DNA of 64,000 nt from Macrosoma leucophasiata (taxonomy: Eukaryota > Arthropoda > Insecta > Lepidoptera > Hedylidae), in the NCBI GenBank assembly GCA_036365455.1, contig JAWQUS010000023.1, forward strand, positions 2,170,001 through 2,234,000, read 5' to 3'. The position numbers and the translations under genes were made by a program. The stretch's first letter is position 1; every line of letters starts with the position of its first letter. Of this stretch, positions 10,931-21,653 are shown one piece after another. A model generated the notes under the pieces. It saw only the letters and a program-made list of their open reading frames with translations. It was not told where the DNA came from and searched no databases.

Positions 10931-11476
10931 TATTATTCATTCAGTCTGAGTGTCGTCATAAAATCTTGGCTCATGCAATAGCATTTACTGTAGGCTCAAT
11001 GCGTAAACAAGTATATTTTTTACGCATCTACATTTTTTGTGTAAGTATGGATGTCTATGGACTACAAGTATTTGCTAACCAACCATTTGCATGTTTGTTT
11101 GCCATCATCGCAACATAAAACAAAAAAGATGCTAGACATCAGAGTGGCATTAAATAATAGATTAAAGTAAGTGTGAGAGGTGTTGTCGGGCCTTGCCATT
11201 GAAAATGTAATTAACACGATGAAAATTGCTTAATTGGTCAAGTTAGTGGAGACCACCCTTAACGAAAGGTTCCCTTGTTTAAGTCAAAGGCACTACGTCA
11301 GCGCTACGCCCTTTTCCTAAGGCCAGAGTTTATGGCTGATGGACGATAGTGAATTACTTGGTTAGTAAGGAGAAATTGATGACTAGTCGGCTTATCAAAT
11401 ATTACTAAATTGTTTCAGTTCGGTAGTCGATAGACGCTATGACATATCGTTTTAATGACCATTTTTAATGCAAGTA
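10931..11476. other. No recognised feature
   Basis: There is no ORF or repeat I can name here. Confidence 0.35.
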
Positions 11477-11585
11477 GGCGGGTCCACAGAAAGCAAGCAG
11501 CCTCGCGAGGCATGCTTGCTCTGTGTGGACGTGTCTCGGTAGGCGCGCGCGACCAAACGTACGAGCCATCTAGTGTGGACGCGCC
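11477..11585. mobile_element. MITE M8, TA-flanked
   Basis: This is a 109-bp GC-rich element with inverted termini ggcgggtccaca and tgtggacgcgcc and a TA on each side (11475-11476 and 11586-11587). It contains an internal palindrome, gcaagcagcctcgcgaggca plus tgcttgc. TA flanks suggest the Tc1/mariner superfamily. It carries no transposase. Confidence 0.7.
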
Positions 11586-11639
11586 TAATGACAAACAAAC
11601 GCAAGTGTGATTCACAGGAAATATTTTAACATATAATTA

Positions 11640-11712
11640 TAGACACCTGTACAAAAACTTTAGATCAAAATGTAGTAAACTCGTCAATTTTGAGGTCTTA
11701 GCTTTTTTGCCA
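11640..11712 (-). repeat. Diverged S1 fragment
   Basis: This reads agacacctgtacaaaaactt, gatcaaaatgtagta, then ttgaggtcttag. It corresponds to the middle of S1 but is strongly diverged. Confidence 0.45.
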
Positions 11713-11717
11713 CGGAG

Positions 11718-12430
11718 TTTTTTATGTTACACGATTGAAAAACAAGCAGACAAATTACATCAGGTGGATGGTAAGTGCTAACTGTTACTTAATAACACAT
11801 GCAACATCAGGGGAGTTGCCAAAGCATAGAGCAACACCGGAGGGGAGTAGCCATATATATATAGGCTTTCCCCTCTGTCAAAGTACAAGCCCAAACGGGC
11901 CTATACCTGTCGCCTAGATGTTTAAATGTGTGCGTGAAATTGTTTCTGTATTTTGTTAAAGTCAAGGTGTGAGTTTCGTAGTAATAGTCGATTTTTGTAT
12001 TGTGCGTGTGTGTCGCACGCATTTCTCCCCGCAATAAATGACGGACTGTTATGCATCGGTAATACACGCTATGGCTACTACCCTCCAGTCCGCCGCGACC
12101 GGTGGCCCGTGTTGCTCTATGTGCCAAAGCGCTTCTAGCCCTGAAGGACACGTTTGACAAAATATTTGAAGAATATCATATTGCAGCGACGGGGGAATAC
12201 CTAATAGGGTTTTGGGGGGTGGGATTAGTTTCTCAATTTTCACGTTGTGCACGACTGTTGCGCACTTCCACGTATCCAATCTCTGCGGATCGAGCTGTTT
12301 TCTCCTTGGGGGTGGTGCGATGTAGAAAACAATCGTATCAGATCAAAAAAAAATGCAGATCATTCACTATTGTAGAGATGGAACAAGTAATGCATAGATA
12401 TCCAATGTCTAGAACCTGGCAGATTTCAGC
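11718..12430 (-). pseudogene. CR1/Zenon-like LINE 3' end, split by MITE M1
   Basis: On the minus strand this is the degenerate C-terminal part of a CR1-type LINE and its tail. It aligns block by block with 61671-62165: tail ttttttatgtta with catcaggtgg, the join ggggagttgccaaagcgctt, then tttgaagaatatcatattgc, agcgacgggggaatacc and ctattgtagagatgg. The reading frame is destroyed by many changes. MITE M1 (11825-12121) sits inside it with an exact 8-bp target duplication, so the LINE arrived first. Confidence 0.75.
11825..12121 (-). mobile_element. MITE M1 (hAT type) with 8-bp target duplication
   Basis: This is a 297-bp element with termini catagagcaacac and gtgttgctctatg. Flanking it are tgccaaag at 11817-11824 and again at 12122-12129. 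An 8-bp duplication is the hallmark of hAT transposons. Other copies lie at 21654-21946, 46477-46726, 46236-46306 (fragment) and 53742-54393 (interrupted). No transposase is encoded. Confidence 0.9.
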
Positions 12431-12477
12431 TTTACTAAATACAAAATAAAAAAATTCAGCATTATCACAGTCTATGT

Positions 12478-12698
12478 ACTTTTTTATGCAATGAAATTAG
12501 CAAACAAGCATGAATTTCACAATAATGTTAAGTGATGACTGCAGCCTATATACACTTACACAATGACCAGAGGTAAAAATGCAGATGCGTTGCCACTCCT
12601 GAGGCCTAAGGTGTTATGCCTCTGTGCCGAAAATTACAGGGCCGTACATTACCACCTGACCGGAACACGATAGCGCTGAACACTGCCTACGCGAGCTT
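12478..12698 (-). repeat. S1 element, 5' part missing
   Basis: From tttttatgcaatg through cctgaggcctaaggtg to gcgctgaacactgcctacgc. The last 80 bases of the family are reduced to a short remnant. Confidence 0.8.
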
Positions 12699-12799
12699 AC
12701 TTATACTGTCGCATCATTATGTGATCATACTAAAGTCAAATACTAAAATAAAAATAAATTTCTACCCCTGCCATTAAAATGCCATTCATTCTATCTCAG

Positions 12800-12986
12800 A
12801 AGCAATTACAATCACAGTGCAATAATTTCAATACCGGTCCTAAAGTCAGTACAACAAATAACACAAGACCCGATAGTCAGCGATAAATCTCGCGGTTCCT
12901 TCCTTGTCCCGACTAGGTTTATAGACTAATGGAAAACTTGTACAATGTTACATCGATTCGTGCACCGATAATGGTCGTAGTACATT
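12800..12986 (+). repeat. Repeat U1, copy 1
   Basis: This reads accggtcctaaagtcagtac, acaagacccgatagtcagcg, ataaatctcgcggttccttc, then cttgtacaatgttacatcga and tcgtgcaccgataatgg. Other copies are at 13565-13745 and 14788-14930. I recognise no class. It is a retroposon or MITE candidate. Confidence 0.6.
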
Positions 12987-13239
12987 ATTTAAAAGGATTT
13001 ATAGGTCCATTTAGGTTAGTAATATAAAATAGAACAGAAAAAATTTTAAATTACAGTACGTCTCGTATGTGTTCTTTGCTTGTGATTAATTATACTTGTA
13101 TGTTGTGATATGTGTTCAAAAGTTGTGAGTTTTTATCTCATGAAATTGGCAAAAAACTTGGATTTAAAGTGATGGTAAACTAGTGTGATAGCATAAAAGT
13201 AGAAAACATTTGAATTAATGTGCGTTGTCATTTTAAGGC

Positions 13240-13445
13240 TGTTTAATCATCATCATTATAGTTGAAAGGTGACTGTTGGATAAAAGCCTTCCCCAAAGAT
13301 TGCAACAACGAACGGTTGAGGGCCATTTCCAACTAGCGTTTGCCTACAACCTTCATAAGGTCGTAAGCTTCGTCTTCCGCTGCGCAATCGCCCTTTCCCG
13401 CCTAGATTATAAAATATATCTGGAGCTGAAAACCTCGGGATTTAT
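13240..13445 (-). repeat. LINE 3' end ('ccttccccaaag' family)
   Basis: The segment catcatcattatagttgaaa, ggtgactgttggataaaag, ccttccccaaagattgcaac matches the antisense 3' end of the LINE at 23870-24245. It is non-coding here. Confidence 0.6.
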
Positions 13446-13564
13446 TTTATTGTATAAAGATCGAGAGTAATATCAAAAATTTACTTCGATTTATATTTTA
13501 CTACCATTCAAACAGAGATTCATTGAAGCAATGATGTACAATTACTGTTAGTTGTATCGTTCGA

Positions 13565-13749
13565 TCGCATCATTACTCCAACACCGGTCCGAAAGTCAGC
13601 ACAATAAATAACGCAAGACCCGATAGTCAGGGATAAATCTCGCTATTCCTTCCCTGTCCCAGCGACAGACTTTACAGACTAATGAAAAACTTGTACCATG
13701 TTACACCGATTCGTGAACCGATAATGACCGCAGTATTATTATTAGATTT
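13565..13749 (+). repeat. Repeat U1, copy 2
   Basis: This is the same block order as copy 1: accggtccgaaagtcagcac, acgcaagacccgatagtcag. Its right end, 13678-13749, forms one arm of a 72-bp inverted repeat with 13889-13960. Confidence 0.6.
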
Positions 13750-13960
13750 GAATTAAATCTGTGATACTCCATAGTAAGCATAATTTTTCACAGCTAGTCA
13801 AGAATAAGTAATCTACCCACTGCTGGGCAACAGCCTTCCCCAAAGATGCTCGATTAAAATGAAGAACGAGGTTATTTGCATCTAAAATAAATCTAATAAT
13901 AATACTGCGGTCATTATCGGTTCACGAATCGGTGTAACATGGTACAAGTTTTTCATTAGT
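13678..13960. repeat. 72-bp inverted repeat within U1
   Basis: The arms at 13678-13749 (actaatgaaaaacttgtacc ... ttattattagattt) and 13889-13960 are reverse complements with very few mismatches. The 139-bp spacer contains a ccttccccaaag LINE tail at about 13815-13858. Confidence 0.75.
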
Positions 13961-14787
13961 AGGTTAGTAACTAAATAAGTTACTAAATATTGTAATATAA
14001 CAAATTTGAAAAGGTATACATACTTTATGCAAAATAAATTGGAGAAATGGCGAAACAATTAATTTTTCTCTGCTCATAAGTACGAATGCTCTATATGACT
14101 TGCATCAGTCTGTTGTTTTTATATGATGTTGAACAAATAATAATTAAGAAATCTTTATAGAGTTCTAAACAAAAAAGCCACGGCTCTGTATAGAGGCATT
14201 GCCCTTCCCAATTTTGATCTACTTTGCCTTTGCATTTTGATGTCAAATTGTGTATCAGTGTTCAATTCCGTGCCAATCAAAAAAAAATATTAAATAGTCT
14301 GAAATTTTACAACATTAAATATTCCATTTTCAAAAGATTATTAAAAAATGTATAAGGTACCAAATTTACATTATTGTATTACCATTATGCATCGATGGGA
14401 ATGTTTAAGTAGCTTAGAGCGTTTTTATGTAGTCGGACCAGTATTGAAATTATTCACCAAGACAATATTTTGCATATTTTTCATATAAAACTACTGCTAC
14501 GCCACTAGACCCTGAGCGTAATCACTGTGTTTTAAAAGAAAAAATCCAATTCAAATGCACCTATCAGTGAGACATTAAATTATAACCGATTAATATTTTT
14601 TGAAGTTTTTGTTTCTGAACACTATCGTCGTTAGTAACTCGAATCACGGCTTAAAGATTATATTTTAAATCAAGCTTAGAATAGTTAAGTTAAATCACAT
14701 ATTCACTACATATCTATCTAAAAACTATATAACAAACATTAAAAAGACCATTGTCGTTTTTCAATGTCAAGCAAACGAAACTTTAGA
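13961..14787. other. No recognised feature
   Basis: This is AT-rich and non-coding. I see no repeat match. Confidence 0.35.
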
Positions 14788-14930
14788 GCAATTACATTAC
14801 TTCAATACCGGTGCACAAGTCAGCATAATAAATAACGCAAGACTCAATCGTCAGCGATAAATCACGCGGTTTCGTCGTCCAAACGACTGGGTTTACAGAC
14901 AAATGGAAACATGAATACGGATAATGATGG
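14788..14930 (+). repeat. Repeat U1, copy 3
   Basis: This reads ttcaataccggtgcacaagt, cagcataataaataacgcaa, gactcaatcgtcagcgataa. It shares the left flank agcaattaca with copy 1. Confidence 0.55.
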
Positions 14931-15485
14931 AGATCGACAATGTACAAAAAGATGTATTGTATAGTTTGACTAACTTAAATTGAATTGATGGTTTTTCGAA
15001 AAACCTTAACCATGTAATGATACTTAATTTATTTACATAGTACATGATATTATGGTGAATACAGTAAACACCTCGAGTTACTCTACCCTGTTTTACAGGA
15101 ATGCCGAGATATACGTTTTTGTACATTCACCGCTCGCATCGGTTTGTCAGTGCTCGGTTTACGAAACTTTCATACGTCCTCGTTCGTCGATTTTACTTAC
15201 ATGTAACAAAAGACCAAATCATTAGTAATTTGATAGGTTCAAATTGTATTGACATGCAAAGATGAGCCCCGACTTACACGAATTCGACTTACACTGCTGT
15301 CACTTGGTATCGCTTATCGCGAAAATATTACTGTACACAAATAAAAATCCTTGTGTGTTCCTTACTTCCAATTATATTTTTGGAGATCAGATCTAACACA
15401 ATTATTATTTGAAATGTCCATACGGCTTTTTATGCAAAAAGTAATTTTATCGTCCGAAGCTTGGAAGCTCTTAGATCTTTTTGTG

Positions 15486-15625
15486 TGTGGAGGAACGGGT
15501 GGAAATGTTCGTCGGACGAAAAGGAAGGATCCTCTAACCAGGATAGGTAGTAGAGTTAGGCAGAGAGTACTGTGAGGATTCGTCTGTGTTCCACTAGTTG
15601 GCGCCTTAATGTAGTGGACGCTACA
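15486..15625. repeat. LTR-like repeat, left copy (internally deleted)
   Basis: This copy is 140 bp. Compared with the right copy it lacks about 100 bp in the middle, between accagg and gagtactgtgagg. Confidence 0.6.
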
Positions 15626-16054
15626 ACACTGCCCTCCAAGACCGGAGGTTGATACGATCGAGGCAGCTGTCAGAATGTTTCGCGGAGCTGTGCCAATGCC
15701 ATATAGTCCCATGCCGCAAGTCCCAGTGAGTCGGGTGCAAAGGTCCTCAGTGAGTCGAGGTAGTCTCTGCTGCGGTGATTCGAAAGTACCCTTTGAGTCG
15801 AGGAAGTTGCTGCGTAGTAGCTACTGCGTTCTTCCACGCAGTACTGACTGGTGATGTGGCTGCAGGGTAGTCCAGACATGCGCGGTCGCTGCAGGTGTGT
15901 GGAGTATCCCTGATGAAGCCTAGGGTGCTTGCTGGCGTGACTTGATTACCGGTCGATCAGTTGCTGGTGATGTGAAGGATGACGTCATCAAAGGTGCTGC
16001 AGAGTGGCTGGTGAGGAGGTTGCTTCCAATCATGTCGGGGTCACCACTGTGAAC

Positions 16055-16527
16055 TGTGGAGGAACGGGTGGAAGTGTTCCTCTGACGAAAAGGGAGGATC
16101 CCGACCAGGCGAAGTGGTAGCGCCTGGCGGGCCGCGGCCCAACGATCGACGTTGGGCAGTTGTATATATGCCAATTCTTGAGAAATCTTTGTATGTGAGA
16201 TGTTATTCGATTGACATGCCATCTACCGTACTAGACAAGTACTGTGAGGTTTCGTCTGTGTACCACTAGTTGGCGCCTTTTTTTTATTCTCCGCTTAAAG
16301 AGCTTGGTCAAAGACGCTCTATACGTTCACATGAATTACATTCTTCATTTTAATTAAACAACATTAGCTCATTGACAATTGATATAGTTGCAACAGTATT
16401 CTGGCGTCATCCGTAGTAGGATCTGCCAGGACACTGTTGCAATGTCCTATTTCTAATGAAGCCCTGCGATGAGCCTCACCCCGAACACATTCAACCAACT
16501 TGGCGCCTTAATGTATTGGACGCTACA
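16055..16527. repeat. LTR-like repeat, right copy, carrying a retroposon
   Basis: This copy is about 243 bp when the inserted segment 16280-16499 is excluded. It includes a palindromic patch ggcccaacgatcgacgttgg. Confidence 0.6.
16280..16499 (-). mobile_element. Retroposon inserted in the LTR, 10-bp target duplication
   Basis: The sequence ttggcgcctt stands at 16270-16279 and again at 16500-16509. The insert between them begins with a T-run, so its A-tail points left. It reads attctccgcttaaagagctt, then aatgaagccctgcgatgagc. I do not recognise its family. Confidence 0.7.
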
Positions 16528-16531
16528 TGTG

Positions 16532-16960
16532 ACTGTACGATATTTTAGACACGGTAAGTATTGTATGGCCGAATCACAAATGAAGTATTTGTTTTTAAAT
16601 TAAAGCACGCGATTTTAAAACCAAGGCGCACATATTATTTTTTCGGACCGGCAGTTATTACATCATTATAAGTTTGTATCGCCGAACACGTACAATAATT
16701 AGCATACCCTTACCTTTCTTGATACCTTCCTCATACATTTATACCCTTTCTAATTTAAATTAACGTCCATATTCAAACGAGTTTTTTTTAATACACTTTA
16801 ATATACCGAAGAAAATATTATATTACACTGGATTCTGAATTAAAATTTCAATATGTGTGGGTAGTAAAGATCATGTAACCACCAGACAGACTAGATAATG
16901 CAGTATACATTTTGTTTAGATTCTAGTTAATCTAATTGAGTTAAATAATAATACTTGAGG
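16532..16960. other. No recognised feature
   Basis: This is AT-rich, non-coding DNA. Confidence 0.35.
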
Positions 16961-16962
16961 GA

Positions 16963-17199
16963 GTAGGCATCACCGCATTACCTAATATATTTGCCGCTAA
17001 ATGGTTGTGTTCAGCACTATCGTGTTCCGGTCAGGTGGTAATGTAATTTTCGGCACAGGGGCATAACCTTAGGCCTCAGGAGTGGTAATGCATCTGCATT
17101 TTGACCTTAGTCTTTGTGTGGCTGTCTATAGGCTGCAGTCATCACTTAACATCAATGTGAATTGCTTGCTTGTTTGCCACTTCCTATATATAAAAAAAA
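16963..17199 (+). repeat. S1 element, 5'-truncated
   Basis: It starts at gagtaggcatcaccgcatta, so the 5' hairpin is missing. It ends cacttcctatatataaaaaa. Confidence 0.82.
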
Positions 17200-17211
17200 A
17201 TATTGCCAATT

Positions 17212-17345
17212 TTTTCTGCCGCCAAATGGTTATGTTCCAGTTATGTTGGTGATGTACGGCCCTGTAATAACAATCACAGAAAAACAGTTACTAAGATCTC
17301 AGGGGTGGCAACGCATCGGTAGGAGTATGACTCGAGCTCCAGCAA
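17212..17345 (+). repeat. Diverged S1 fragment
   Basis: It contains ctgccgccaaatggttatgt, gtacggccctgtaataacaa and caggggtggcaacgcat, directly after the previous S1 copy and in the same direction. Confidence 0.6.
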
Positions 17346-17360
17346 AATAGTAAATATAAT

Positions 17361-17645
17361 ATCTATACATCCATACAAATAAATAAAATTGGAGTGTCTG
17401 TGTGTAATATGAAAATAACCGCTATTTACAAAATGCATATGTATGTATACACGGTACATATACCAAAACAACGTTTTTAACCATTTTGTCTGTCTGTTTG
17501 GCGGGGCTCATCTTGGGGACGGCAAGACCGATTTTGACGGGACTTTCACTGGGAGATAGCTAATGTAATAAGGAGTAACTAAGGCTACTTAAGGGTAGAT
17601 ACTGAACAATAATAAATTCTCACGCGAGCATAGTCGCGGGCACAG
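17361..17645. repeat. RTE-like tail repeat, second copy of the 5.4-kb type
   Basis: It reads tacaaataaataaaattgga, accgattttgacgggacttt and cacgcgagcatagtcgcggg. It matches 5360-5660 over its whole length. Confidence 0.65.
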
Positions 17646-17910
17646 CCAGTCTTCCAATAAAAATCACTATTCACATACGTAACTCGCGATCGGGAAAATG
17701 TGAAAATGTTCAATAATTCAGTGAAGATATGTCTAATACGAAATAATTTTAATAATAGCAAAGCACGCCCTCTTCGAGCATTGTCGAGATTTTTGCATAC
17801 TGCACGAGATCCAAGAATATTGGAGCACTAACCTAACCTAGGCTAGATTCCTGAAGATTTTCCGTGACGTAAAAATATAGGAAGAGCGATTTAAAGAAAC
17901 TTAGTATGGT

Positions 17911-18195
17911 TTTATTTATTTTATGGAAGTGGCAAACAAGCATGCAGTTCACATTGATGTTTAGTGATGACTGCAGCCTATAGACACCCATACAAAGACC
18001 AAGGTCAAAATGCAGATGCGTTACCACTCCTGAGGACTAAGGTGTTATGTCTCTGTGCCGGAAATTACAGGGCCGTACATTACCACCTGACCGGAATACG
18101 ATAGTGCTGAACACTACTATTTAGCGGCAAGTATATTAGGTAATGCGGTGGTGCCTGTATCCGCGAGCTCCGTCACTGGAGCTCTACCATCAGTA
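17911..18195 (-). repeat. S1 element, full length
   Basis: It runs from tttattttatggaagtggc to gagctctaccatcagt with all internal blocks. The tail is short. Confidence 0.85.
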
Positions 18196-18398
18196 TCAAC
18201 GACAATATTTTTCATGTTCAGCGAATTACGAAATATTGAATTTCTAAAGATTTCTGATGATTTTAGGTTTTTAATTAGGTGAACAAGTAATTTTGAAGAA
18301 AGAAGTCTTTTTATTATAGTTAATTATCTGCTTACTACTTTTGTGCCAAAATAATAATAGGACGTGTGACAGGTCTCGAAAAACTTTTGGCCGCAAGT

Positions 18399-18701
18399 TT
18401 TTTTTTTTTTTTTTTTTTTTTAATGTAATGGACGTGGCAAACAAGCATGCAGTTCACATTGATGTTAAGTGATGACTGCAGCCTTAAGACACTCACACAG
18501 AGACCGAGGTCAAAATGCAGATGCGTTACCACTCCTGAGGCCTAAGGTGTTATGCCTCTGTGCCAGAAATAACAGGGCCGTACATTACCACCTGACCGAA
18601 ACACGATAGTGCTGAACCCTACCATTTAGCGGCAAGTATATTAGGTAATGCAGTGGTGCCTACGGCCGCGAGCTCCGTCACTGGAGCTCTACCACCAGTT
18701 A
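18399..18701 (-). repeat. S1 element, full length with 23-T tail complement
   Basis: The T-run is uninterrupted at 18399-18421, which suggests a young insertion. The element ends ctctaccaccagtt. Confidence 0.9.
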
Positions 18702-18940
18702 AGTAAGTTTTATATGAAACTCCATTCGCGTATAACTTACACATACGTAAGAACACATACAACTTGCAATGCGCATATTTAATATTCATACGAATGAATA
18801 TTCGATTTCCTTTCTATCCATATCGAACCATAATTAAGTCGGCAACCGATATATTGGTAAATGTAAAATTTGTTGAACTCCTACGGCATTTATTTAATGT
18901 TTATCCTGGATTGTGCGGATGTTCAGTGTAATTAAAGATC

Positions 18941-18962
18941 TATATATATATATATATATATA
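18941..18962. repeat. (TA)n microsatellite
   Basis: Eleven or so TA units lead into the RTE-like tail that follows. Confidence 0.85.
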
Positions 18963-19288
18963 TCTTCTTGATATACATAAATCACGTATCACGGTGTTTG
19001 TCCGCGATGGATTCTTAAACCACTAAACCAATTTCAATCAAATTTTGCACACTGTGTGCATGTGATTCAACTTGAAAGATAAAAATAGTGTACATCTCAA
19101 TGTATAGTCGCAATATAATTTCATTTCAAATTAGTTGTTTAATATCCGATAGCCACAATTATCTATTAGCTCCAAACGATTCCAACAGATGTCGACACCT
19201 GTTGATTGGATTGAGTAAATATTCGATAGATGGCGCTTATATAACAAAATCTTCAGCAACAGGAACGCGTGTCCGGGTCTGCTAGTAT
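18963..19288. repeat. RTE-like tail repeat
   Basis: The blocks cacggtgtttgtccgcgatg, ccactaaaccaatttcaatc and ttttgcacactgtgtgcatg correspond to those at 23495-23600. It ends gtccgggtctgctagta. Confidence 0.6.
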
Positions 19289-19291
19289 TTT

Positions 19292-19477
19292 ATCCCTACT
19301 AATATTATAAATGCGAAAGTAACTCTGTCTGTCTGTTACCTTTTCACGTCCAAACGACGGAACCGATTTTAATTAAATTTGGTACAGAGATAGAGCTGAC
19401 TTTGAGAAAGAACATAGGCGACTTAGTTATTTATAAAACGACATCCACGCGGGCGAAGCCGCGGGCAACAGCTAGTA
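19292..19477. repeat. RTE-like tail repeat, adjacent copy
   Basis: It reads ccctactaatattataaatg, cgaaagtaactctgtctgtc, then cgcgggcgaagccgcgggca plus acagctagta. This is one of the most common repeat signatures in lepidopteran genomes. Confidence 0.75.
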
Positions 19478-19478
19478 T

Positions 19479-19793
19479 GTAATAAAACTGGCAAACAAGT
19501 ATGTAGCTCAAGTTGATTTTAAGTGATGACTGCAGCCTATAGATATCTACACAAAAATCAGAGGTCAAAATGCAGATGCACTGCCACCCCTGAGACCTAA
19601 GTTGTTATGTTTCTGTGATAGTTATTACGGGGCCATACATTATCATCATTGATATGCTTTTGTATATCAATGATTACCATCTAATCGGAACACGATAGTG
19701 CTAAACACTACCATTTAGTGGCAGATAAATGAGGTAATGCGGTGATGCCTACACCCTATAGCTCCCACACTAGAACTCTACCACCAGTGAATA
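19479..19793 (-). repeat. Diverged S1 element with a hairpin insert
   Basis: S1 blocks are present throughout at reduced similarity. An extra stretch at about 19641-19676 forms a hairpin (atcattgatat and atatcaatgat around gcttttgt). Confidence 0.75.
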
Positions 19794-19877
19794 GTTCTAT
19801 GAACATAATATATTATTCTGTTAAGCAAAACGTGCTTGTTTATGTATGAAATTTGATAAAAACAATGTTTCAAACTG

Positions 19878-20195
19878 AATAATCACTTGGAAATAATAGA
19901 ATTTGCTTGCGCTAGGCCAAATTACAAATATAAAATTAAAGCGAATAACAAATGATGGGTTGGTTTATTAGGCCTCCATTCCAATAGGCACCCGGCCAGT
20001 AGGCTCCCGCTATGATAAATTCAACTGATACGTTGATAAATAAAATATGTCAAAGTAAACAAAAAAAATATATAAATATAACGGTCCAAAAACACTTAAT
20101 AATTAAAATAGGTATCAACAGAATGTGCCATACTCTCTTTTACAAACGGAAAGATAGGAACAACAAAATAATAATTCGGTAAACAGATAGGTGAA
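19878..20195. repeat. Repeat U8, copy 1, with ~70-bp insert
   Basis: The sequence atcacttggaaataatagaa, tttgcttgcg, attaaagcgaataacaa, then ggtatcaacagaatg and ccatactctcttttacaaac matches 43415-43610. The extra bases at about 19953-20022 (gatgggttggtttattaggc ...) are absent from the other copy. Confidence 0.6.
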
Positions 20196-20514
20196 GGTCG
20201 ACCTAGGTTCGGTTCTAAGACCATTACAATTGGTGTTCTAAACATAGCAACATGGTATGTCAACGATAGAACTGAAATCAGAGCGACGAAATAGCAATCG
20301 AATCTACAAGTCTCGTGGGAAATCATTGGATGTCATCCATCTGTTTACAGGCACAAACATATGTTATGGGATTGATGTCTCCATAAATGTGGTGGTATGT
20401 AGATGTAATTTGATTTGACTTAAAGTGCTTGAAGTTGCTGTTGTGGATGAGGGTTCATTCCAATAAACTTTGTTCGTAAATAATCGTCTGTAAGCTTCGA
20501 AGACGTAAGCATAA

Positions 20515-20675
20515 TAATATGCAAATACCCTCAATTTGCCAGTTATGTTTTGGACCATGTAACATGTGGCGAGCCTGTAGACATCTCCGCGCACATAACC
20601 AAACCCCAAGGTGCTGGGGAATTTCCAAAAAATGAACAATCCCAAGAGAATCGGAGCTAATTTGCTTTTCACCTT
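20515..20675 (-). repeat. S2 SINE body fragment
   Basis: On + it reads tttgccagttatgttttgga, catgtaacatgtggcgagcc, tgtagacatctccgcgcaca. The head and one end are missing. Confidence 0.7.
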
Positions 20676-20734
20676 CGCAACAGGCAAGCCAAGCAGATTC
20701 TAAATGTTACTTGGCAGCAGGAACGAATCGATCC

Positions 20735-20890
20735 CTACACGTACCCAAAGTACCTAAGTTTTAATGTTTGATTCCGAACTCCGCAGCACGCAGCGGTGCT
20801 GCTGCAGCAGAGCTGCGGCTACATTGTTCCCCAACAGTGCTGCTCTATACGTTCTCGAGGAACCTTGCTCTGGCACAGTGACATTTTACC
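20735..20890. other. Short GC-rich patch, unassigned
   Basis: This contains cgcagcacgcagcggtgctg and ctgcagcagagctgcggcta. There is no frame or repeat match I recognise. Confidence 0.3.
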
Positions 20891-21085
20891 GGCAGAAAAA
20901 AATCACAGTTTTGATAAATAGTTTTTCGTGATATGGTAGATTGGATATTACGACCCATTTACTGGAAAACATATAAATATGATTTGTCGAATTTGCGGAA
21001 CTAAGGGAACCCTCTGCCTGACGTATAACGATGATGAATATCATTACAGACATCTCGTCACTATATCACAAAGAATTCTGGCTTA

Positions 21086-21307
21086 TTCCCATTAGTTCAA
21101 TCGTCGAACTAGTGAGATTTTTTTTCTCATTTGTCTCGTGTTGTTTGGGCGTGACCACGGGCGCCCCAGACTTAGCCAGTTTAGGTCGTAAAAGAATCTA
21201 ACACAGTTCGGCGTTAGGTTTTTTTTTTCACGAGTTCGACGGTCAAACAAATGAGAAAAAAATCTCACTAGTTCGACGGCCGAACTAATAAATCGAACTA
21301 ATGGGAA
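21086..21307. mobile_element. MITE M4, TA-flanked
   Basis: This is a 222-bp element with termini ttcccattagttc and gaactaatgggaa, and TA on both sides (21084-21085 and 21308-21309). Long subterminal arms read cgtcgaactagtgagatttt and the complement. It fits Tc1/mariner-type MITEs. Confidence 0.8.
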
Positions 21308-21361
21308 TAAAGGATAATTTTTACATCTTAAGATGACAAAATCAACTTTTATTATTTCCAC

Positions 21362-21490
21362 TCACAGTACCCAAGCTGACAAATTCTTCGTGAAATTCAC
21401 AAAGGACATGAAACATCTACGGTTGGTGCGTGCCTAATGGTGTGTCAAATATTCCCGCGTCTCTGCTTTTGTTTGCCTTACTACAATGTT
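21362..21490 (+). repeat. Diverged outlier of the ~620-bp satellite unit
   Basis: The segment cccaagctgacaaattcttc, gtgaaattcacaaaggacat, gaaacatctacggttg and gtgcctaatggtgtgtcaa aligns with 25530-25610 in the tandem array 3.3-5.4 kb to the right. Confidence 0.6.
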
Positions 21491-21653
21491 GATTATTACT
21501 TACAATGTTCTTAATTACTTTTTGTTACTAGAATATACGCAGAAGATAGCATTTTATTGAGGTCTGACTTGTACAACAGGGATGGTCTTGAGCTCGGTAC
21601 ATTTATACAAAACATAAATTAAAAATGATTTTTTTCTATGTCATAATGGTGAT

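Larger units (their letters stand above)
15486..16527. mobile_element. Short LTR retrotransposon remnant, TGTG-flanked
   Basis: Two related terminal repeats, 15486-15625 and 16055-16527, both start tgtggaggaacgggtgg and end ttggcgccttaatgta.tgg plus acgctaca. This is the TG...CA pattern of LTRs. The tetranucleotide tgtg lies directly outside both ends (15482-15485 and 16528-16531), as expected of a 4-bp target duplication. The internal part is only 429 bp with no reverse transcriptase or gag frame, so the element is non-autonomous or heavily deleted. I could not find a primer binding site or a clear polypurine tract. The Ty3/gypsy and BEL/Pao groups are both possible. Confidence 0.65.

Noticed and set aside
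12102..12449. 115-codon + frame
   Set aside because: It runs antisense to the CR1 LINE remnant on the minus strand and starts inside MITE M1.
15362..16222. Minus-strand frames of 69-116 codons across the LTR element
   Set aside because: They cross LTR and leader sequence and show no gag or pol motif.
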